Assembly: GCA_025353305.1 (NCBI GenBank)
Contig: JANXQX010000311.1
Location: 1 to 26,751, forward strand
DNA length: 26,751 nucleotides
From: Holophagaceae bacterium
GTDB lineage: Bacteria; Acidobacteriota; Holophagae; Holophagales; Holophagaceae
Reading direction: 5' to 3'
The notes beneath the pieces are model-generated. The model was not told the origin of the DNA. It did not search any database and saw nothing but the letters and a program-made list of their open reading frames with translations. Both the position numbers and the translations under genes were made by a program. Each line of letters opens with the position of its first letter. Within the stretch, counting starts at the first letter, position 1. Below, piece by piece: positions 23,179 to 26,751 of this stretch.

Positions 23179-24174
23179 CTAACGAGATGCCTGCCCAGCG
23201 GTACCCTTTAGATACCAAACGACCGTCTCTTCGGATGCCTGGGCGTAGGAGAAGGAAGGGGCCCAGCCCAACTCCCGCTTAATCTTTCCAGCATCAATGG
23301 CATAGCGCCGATCGTGCCCGGCGCGATCCTGGACGAAGGTCTTCAGTTTCCTGCTGGTACCTCCGAGGCGTCCCAGGTGCTGGTCCACCAGGTCGCAGAG
23401 CAGGTCCACCAGGGCGAGGTTGGTCTGCTCGTTATCGCCGCCCACGCAGTAGGTCTCGCCGGACACGCCCTTCAGCATGACGGTCTCCAGGGCGGCGCAG
23501 TGATCCTCGACGTAGAGCCAATCGCGCACGTTGAGGCCATCCCCGTAGATGGGAATGGGTTCACCCTTGGCCATGCGGGTGATGGCCAGGGGGATGAGCT
23601 TCTCGGGGTGCTGCCGTGGGCCGTAGTTGTTGGAGCAGTTGGTGGTGACGGTGTTCAACCCGTAGGTGTGGTGGTAGGCCCGCACGAGGTGGTCGCTGCC
23701 GGCCTTGCTCGCGCTGTAGGGGCTGTTGGGGGCGTAGGCCATCTCCTCGTGGAACTTGCCCGTGTCCCCCAGGGAGCCGTAGACCTCGTCCGTGCTGATG
23801 TGCAGGAAGCGGCAGTCCTGCTGCCCGGCCCAGGCCTGCCGGGCGGCCTCCAGCATGGTGAAGGTGCCCATCACGTTGGTCTGGATGAAGGCGGCGGGGC
23901 CGGTGATGCTGCGGTCCACGTGGCTTTCCGCCGCAAGGTGGAAGACCTTGGTGACCTGGTTCTTCTCGATCAGATGACGCGCCAACTCCAGATTCTGGAT
24001 ATCGCCCACCACGAGCTCCACGCCCTCGAGGCCTTCGATCTGCTTGGGATCGGCCGCGTAGGTCAGCTTGTCGAGCACCACGATGCGGTCGTCCGGGTGG
24101 TTGCGGTGCCAGCGGTGGACCAGGTTGCTGCCGATGAACCCGGCGCCGCCGGTGATGAGGATGGTTTCAGACAC
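23179..24174 (-). CDS. rmlB: dTDP-glucose 4,6-dehydratase
   Basis: A 331-residue extended SDR. It makes dTDP-4-keto-6-deoxy-D-glucose, needed both for dTDP-L-rhamnose (RmlC/RmlD) and for the 3-amino sugar (FdtA/FdtB). Motifs are TGGAGFIGSNLVH (8-20), the FHLAAESHVDRSI block, the catalytic STDEVYG (T128-D129-E130) and Y153/K157 in SPYSASKAGSDHLVRAY, and NCSNNYGPRQHPEKLIPL. The start is a GTG at 24174 with a weak ribosome binding site. Base composition is GC-rich, unlike wzy, so this gene probably belongs to the core genome part of the locus. Confidence 0.96.
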   Translation of the reverse strand: MSETILITGGAGFIGSNLVHRWHRNHPDDRIVVLDKLTYAADPKQIEGLEGVELVVGDIQNLELARHLIEKNQVTKVFHLAAESHVDRSITGPAAFIQTNVMGTFTMLEAARQAWAGQQDCRFLHISTDEVYGSLGDTGKFHEEMAYAPNSPYSASKAGSDHLVRAYHHTYGLNTVTTNCSNNYGPRQHPEKLIPLAITRMAKGEPIPIYGDGLNVRDWLYVEDHCAALETVMLKGVSGETYCVGGDNEQTNLALVDLLCDLVDQHLGRLGGTSRKLKTFVQDRAGHDRRYAIDAGKIKRELGWAPSFSYAQASEETVVWYLKGTAGQASR

Positions 24175-24184
24175 TGGGATTCAC

Positions 24185-24280
24185 CACGGAGACACGGAGG
24201 ACACGGGAGGAAAACACGGAGAAGGACTCTGAGAAAAGAAAAGCATGGAACCACAGATGAACACAGATGAACACAGATGA
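24185..24280. repeat. Short tandem and near-tandem repeats between rmlB and the toxin gene
   Basis: CACGGA occurs three times with the variant CACGGG between them (24185, 24193, 24202 variant, 24215), and then a decamer, CCACAGATGA ACACAGATGA, continues for a third unit at 24251-24280. This simple 'cacggag / acagatgaac' sequence style is seen in intergenic DNA of many unrelated bacterial and metagenomic contigs. It does not encode protein. The rest of the 157-bp gap (24175-24331) shows no gene. Confidence 0.75.
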
Positions 24281-24331
24281 AAAAGGAAGGGGATGGGGAG
24301 GGTGGGGCTGGGTTGGCGGATGGACCGGGCC

Positions 24332-24619
24332 TCAGTGATAGGCCTTGTCATGATCCGGTTCCACGTAACGCAAGGTCAGGGTGTCCCCTTTGACTGTTGC
24401 CAGGGCACGGGCGGATCGGGTGACGCGTAAGGAATACAGCGGTGATCCGTCCGGAGCCTGGAGGTTATGCAGTTTCTCCAGAGGCACGCCTTGGTGTTGC
24501 AGAAGCTCACCGAGCGTGAGCCTCCCGGCGACTTCAACCAGCTTGAGGATGCCTTTCCTGATGGGCAGTTCTTGGAGCAGGGCGGACGCTAGGAACCCGG
24601 GTTTGAGCTCCAGCTTCAT
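24332..24619 (-). CDS. RelE/ParE-like toxin of a type II toxin-antitoxin pair
   Basis: A 95-residue protein whose second half reads SPLYSLRVTRSARALATVKG, DTLTLRYVEPDHDKAY, a typical RelE-superfamily end (xYSLRVTRxxRA...LxxVxxHDxAY). Such toxins usually cut mRNA on the ribosome or block gyrase. Its ATG overlaps the antitoxin stop by 4 bp (24616-24619). The N-terminal part (ELPIRKGILKLVEVAGRLTLGE) has few family landmarks. Activity is unknown, and the call rests on the C-terminal pattern and the pairing. Confidence 0.68.
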   Translation of the reverse strand: MKLELKPGFLASALLQELPIRKGILKLVEVAGRLTLGELLQHQGVPLEKLHNLQAPDGSPLYSLRVTRSARALATVKGDTLTLRYVEPDHDKAYH

Positions 24620-24864
24620 TGAGCCAGCTTCCGCAGGAACGCCTGTCCTTCAGCACTGTCAAGGTGGATGCTGGGCTCCTCGAAGGTACGGGCCAGCGCC
24701 GCCTGAACCTCGGGACGCCAGGCCCAAAGCTGATGCTCGGGAACAGCCACCATCGGCACGAGGCGAAACGTCCCGTCCTCTTGGGGTTCCAGATTGACGG
24801 GTTGCCCGGCCTTGAAGTTGGCGGGCAAGGTGACGCGACGACGGGCATCTGGAATGAGGAGCAT
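24616..24864 (-). CDS. AbrB/SpoVT-like antitoxin
   Basis: An 82-residue protein. Residues 4-35 (PDARRRVTLPANFKAGQPVN, followed by a glycine-rich turn) are a swapped-hairpin AbrB DNA-binding domain, and the C-terminal part (LAWRPEVQ-like helices, AQAALARTFEEPSIHLDSAE region) should bind the toxin. The antitoxin gene comes first, as is usual, and overlaps the toxin gene by 4 bp. GGAGG stands before ATG 24864, and a good sigma-70-like promoter precedes it. Autorepression by the AbrB domain is expected for the family. Confidence 0.75.
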   Translation of the reverse strand: MLLIPDARRRVTLPANFKAGQPVNLEPQEDGTFRLVPMVAVPEHQLWAWRPEVQAALARTFEEPSIHLDSAEGQAFLRKLAQ

Positions 24865-24882
24865 GGGGAAACCTCCACACCG

Positions 24883-24910
24883 ATTATACCCTCATGGGGC
24901 AAGAGGGCAA
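24883..24910 (-). promoter_or_regulatory. Sigma-70-like promoter of the toxin-antitoxin operon
   Basis: On the minus strand TTGCCC (24905-24910) is followed after 16 bp by a perfect TATAAT (24883-24888). The expected start site lies near 24876, leaving a short leader with GGAGG before the antitoxin ATG at 24864. The element partly lies in the gap after the DUF433 gene. Confidence 0.6.
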
Positions 24911-24926
24911 CAGGGAAGGTTCGTGC

Positions 24927-25163
24927 TCATGCAGATTCCGGAAGGGTAACCACGCGCTCCCGGGCCAGTTCCGCCGAATAGTACAGGGCCGCGTGGATAT
25001 CCTCAGGGGCAAGGCTCGGATAACTGGTGATGATGTCCGCCGCGCTCAACCCTGCCGCCAAGTTGTCCAGGACCACCGCCACGGGGATGCGGGTGCCGCG
25101 GATGCAGGCCTGGCCATGGCAGACGGCCGGGTCTGTCGCAATACGATCGCGCCAATGGGTCAT
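24927..25163 (-). CDS. DUF433 domain protein (orphan antitoxin-like)
   Basis: A 78-residue protein with the full DUF433 pattern: ITDPAVCHGQACIRGTR-like start (residues 8-25), IPVAVVLDNLAAGLSAADII, and the helix APEDIHAALYYSAELAR. DUF433 proteins are commonly antitoxins next to a DUF5615 PIN-like toxin. No such partner is seen in this window: the next gene is the separate AbrB/RelE pair. GGAAGGAGG precedes ATG 25163. Confidence 0.85.
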   Translation of the reverse strand: MTHWRDRIATDPAVCHGQACIRGTRIPVAVVLDNLAAGLSAADIITSYPSLAPEDIHAALYYSAELARERVVTLPESA

Positions 25164-25231
25164 GAAGGGCCTCCTTCCGGTTTATTCAAGGATAAAGAAA
25201 GACAAGCATGTGGCACCTGGGCAATCAGGAT

Positions 25232-25789
25232 TCAGGAGCCGAGGGGAACGCTGATACTCCCGCCCAGAAGGGCCACGACCTCGCCCCATTCCAGGCGGGT
25301 CGCTTCGGTGTAGCGGCCTGCCTCCAGGCGAAGAAGTTTCCCGAGGCGCTCCAAGGGATCCACGATCAGGTATTCGGGGACTCCAGCGGCTTCGTAGAGC
25401 CACCACTTGCGGGTCATGTCCTTGGAGGCGGTGCTGGGGCTCAGGATCTCCACCACCAGATCAGGTGCCCCTTCGATGCCCCGCTCGGATTTTTTGGCGG
25501 GGTCGCAGACCACCACGAGATCGGGCTGAACCACGCCACCTTCAAGGTAGACATCGACCGGGGCAGTGAAGACCTCGCACTCGCCGCCACCATTCCTGCG
25601 CTGGGCTTCTTTCAAGGCGACCAGGATCCCGGAGGCCAGGTTCACGCTGACGCGCTGGTGCTCGAGGCTGGGTGCGGGCGTCATTCCATAGGTGGGATAG
25701 GCGATCCCGTGGATCAATTCCCAATGGCCATCCCAGGTTTTCCAATCCTCAAGGGTGTAACCGGGGTGCCGCAGTTCAGGTTGGCTCAT
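25232..25789 (-). CDS. Uma2 family (DUF820) restriction-endonuclease-fold protein
   Basis: A 185-residue PD-(D/E)XK-fold protein. The nuclease-like core reads VVQPDLVVVCDPAKKSE, then APDLVVEILSPSTASKDMTR and KWWLYEAAGVPEYLIVDP, as in Uma2/DUF820 proteins, whose role is still unclear. The frame is open to 25846. ATG 25789 is chosen because GGAGG lies upstream, the conserved MSQPELRHPGYTLEDWKTWD starts there, and its ATGA overlaps the rmlD stop. A gene of this family coupled by overlap to a sugar gene is unusual. Confidence 0.85.
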   Translation of the reverse strand: MSQPELRHPGYTLEDWKTWDGHWELIHGIAYPTYGMTPAPSLEHQRVSVNLASGILVALKEAQRRNGGGECEVFTAPVDVYLEGGVVQPDLVVVCDPAKKSERGIEGAPDLVVEILSPSTASKDMTRKWWLYEAAGVPEYLIVDPLERLGKLLRLEAGRYTEATRLEWGEVVALLGGSISVPLGS

Positions 25790-26676
25790 GGACGCTCCTC
25801 CGGATCCGGGACGGTGGCCCCATCCCCAGACAGTATGGAGGCGCATTCTGGATCCCGCACCACCTCCGCCAGGGCGGCTTGCCAGTGGGGCATGAGGTCG
25901 GGGCCCAGGCTGCGGCGATGGTTGGCATCCAGCACGGAATAGGCGGGGCGGTGGGCCGGGGTGGGGTAGTCAGCGGTGGTACAGGGGCTGAGATCCGCCG
26001 CCGTGCGGGTGCCTTCAAAGATGGCCTGCGCGAACCCATGCCAGGTGGTTTCGCCCTGGCAGGTGGCGTGGACGAGGCCCTGCCAGTTCTGTTCGGCGGC
26101 CACCTTGAGCTGGCGGGCCAGGGCCCGGCAAGTGGTGGGGGCGCCGCGCTGGTCGTCCACCACGCGCAGGGCCCGGCCCTGGGCGGCGGCGTTGAGCATG
26201 GTGTTCAGGAAATTCTTGCCCCAGGCGTCGTAGAGCCAGCTGGTGCGGGCGATCAGGTGCCGGGAGCAGCGGGCGGCCTGGCGCTCGCCCTCGAGCTTGG
26301 TGCGGCCATAGACCGACACCGGGTTCGTGGGATCGTCCTCGCGGTAGGGCCGTGTGCCCGTGCCATCGAAGACGTAATCCGTGCTGATCTGGATAAGCAG
26401 GGCGCCCTGGGCCTCGCAGGCATCCGCCAACCAGCCCACGGCGGTGCCATTGATGCGCAGGGCCAGCTCGGCTTCGGCTTCGCAGCGGTCCACCTGGGTG
26501 AAGGCACCACAGTTGATCACCACCTCGGGGCGGACCTCGGCAACCACCGAGTGAATGGCCTCTCGTCGGCTGAGGTCCAGCACGGATTCCTCAGGAAAGA
26601 CCAGCTCATGGTCGGTCCAAACGAGGCGAATGGCATGGGCCAGCTGCCCGGAGCCACCAGCGACCAAGACCCTCAT
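25786..26676 (-). CDS. rmlD: dTDP-4-dehydrorhamnose reductase
   Basis: A 296-residue SDR, the last enzyme of dTDP-L-rhamnose synthesis. Motifs are VLVAGGSGQLAHAI (3-16), VINCGAFTQVDRCE, the STDYVFDGTGTRPYREDD block, YGRTKLEGE with the catalytic Tyr/Lys, and RTSWLYDAWGKNFLNTML. The start ATG 26676 follows AAGGGGA. RmlA and RmlC are not in the window and may lie further right. The 75 bases from 26677 to 26751 show no gene. Confidence 0.92.
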   Translation of the reverse strand: MRVLVAGGSGQLAHAIRLVWTDHELVFPEESVLDLSRREAIHSVVAEVRPEVVINCGAFTQVDRCEAEAELALRINGTAVGWLADACEAQGALLIQISTDYVFDGTGTRPYREDDPTNPVSVYGRTKLEGERQAARCSRHLIARTSWLYDAWGKNFLNTMLNAAAQGRALRVVDDQRGAPTTCRALARQLKVAAEQNWQGLVHATCQGETTWHGFAQAIFEGTRTAADLSPCTTADYPTPAHRPAYSVLDANHRRSLGPDLMPHWQAALAEVVRDPECASILSGDGATVPDPEERP

Positions 26677-26751
26677 CGTTGGTTCCCCTTGCCATGCGAA
26701 GCCAACGGATAAACTGAACCACTGAAGAATTTCAGAGGTCTATTCCCGGCA

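Noticed and set aside
23314..24270. 318-residue plus-strand open frame opposite rmlB
   Set aside because: Shadow frame; rmlB on the minus strand has all its catalytic motifs.
24251..24280. Possible CRISPR or plasmid iterons
   Set aside because: Only three 10-bp units with no spacers, and no replication gene nearby.
25672..26712. 346-residue plus-strand open frame opposite rmlD
   Set aside because: Gly/Ala/Val-rich shadow of rmlD without family motifs.

Overview
The window is a surface-polysaccharide (O-antigen type) biosynthesis locus of a Gram-negative bacterium. Most genes are GC-rich. A Wzx-type flippase, a Wzy-like polymerase, four glycosyltransferases and dTDP/GDP-sugar genes indicate a Wzx/Wzy-dependent polymer. 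Protein style and the mix of Uma2, DUF433 and AbrB/RelE genes would suit an Acidobacteriota (Geothrix-like) host, but that is only an impression from the sequence.

Layout. Positions 1-716 hold the 3' part of an IS630-family element with a frame break at an A7 tract. A hairpin follows at 823-849, then a Fic-family gene on the minus strand (943-2337) with a 10-bp tandem repeat just upstream of its start, then a 3' gene remnant (2518-2700). A plus-strand operon (2781-7913) encodes a GDP-6-deoxy-hexose pair (rmd-like and gmd) and three glycosyltransferases. It meets, stop codon against stop codon, a long minus-strand series that begins at rmlD (26676) and ends with an AT-rich Wzy-like gene (7914). 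In transcription order that series is: rmlD, Uma2-like nuclease, DUF433, AbrB/RelE toxin-antitoxin pair, rmlB, methyltransferase, GNAT, ACP-2, SDR, metallo-beta-lactamase-fold hydrolase, KAS III, MaoC-SDR fusion, FkbH-like HAD protein, ACP-1, acyl-AMP ligase, FdtA-like ketoisomerase, FdtB-like aminotransferase, Wzx, a GT-B glycosyltransferase, Wzy.

How the genes may work together. RmlB makes dTDP-4-keto-6-deoxyglucose. The FdtA-like isomerase and FdtB-like aminotransferase turn it into a dTDP-3-amino-3,6-dideoxyhexose, while RmlD points to dTDP-L-rhamnose (RmlA and RmlC are not in the window). Gmd and Rmd give GDP-D-rhamnose or a relative. Between the sugar genes sits a compact acyl-ACP assembly line with two carrier proteins, two possible loading enzymes (FkbH-like and ANL ligase), one ketosynthase III, a hydratase-reductase fusion, a second reductase and a hydrolase. 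Its genes are joined by 4-11 bp overlaps or directly abutting stop/start codons. The most economical inference is a dedicated pathway that builds an unusual short acyl group and places it on the 3-amino sugar, perhaps through the GNAT protein. This is the most interesting system in the window. A C9 tract at the FkbH/ACP-1 junction would fuse the two proteins in frame if it lost one base.

No tRNA, rRNA or CRISPR array was seen.
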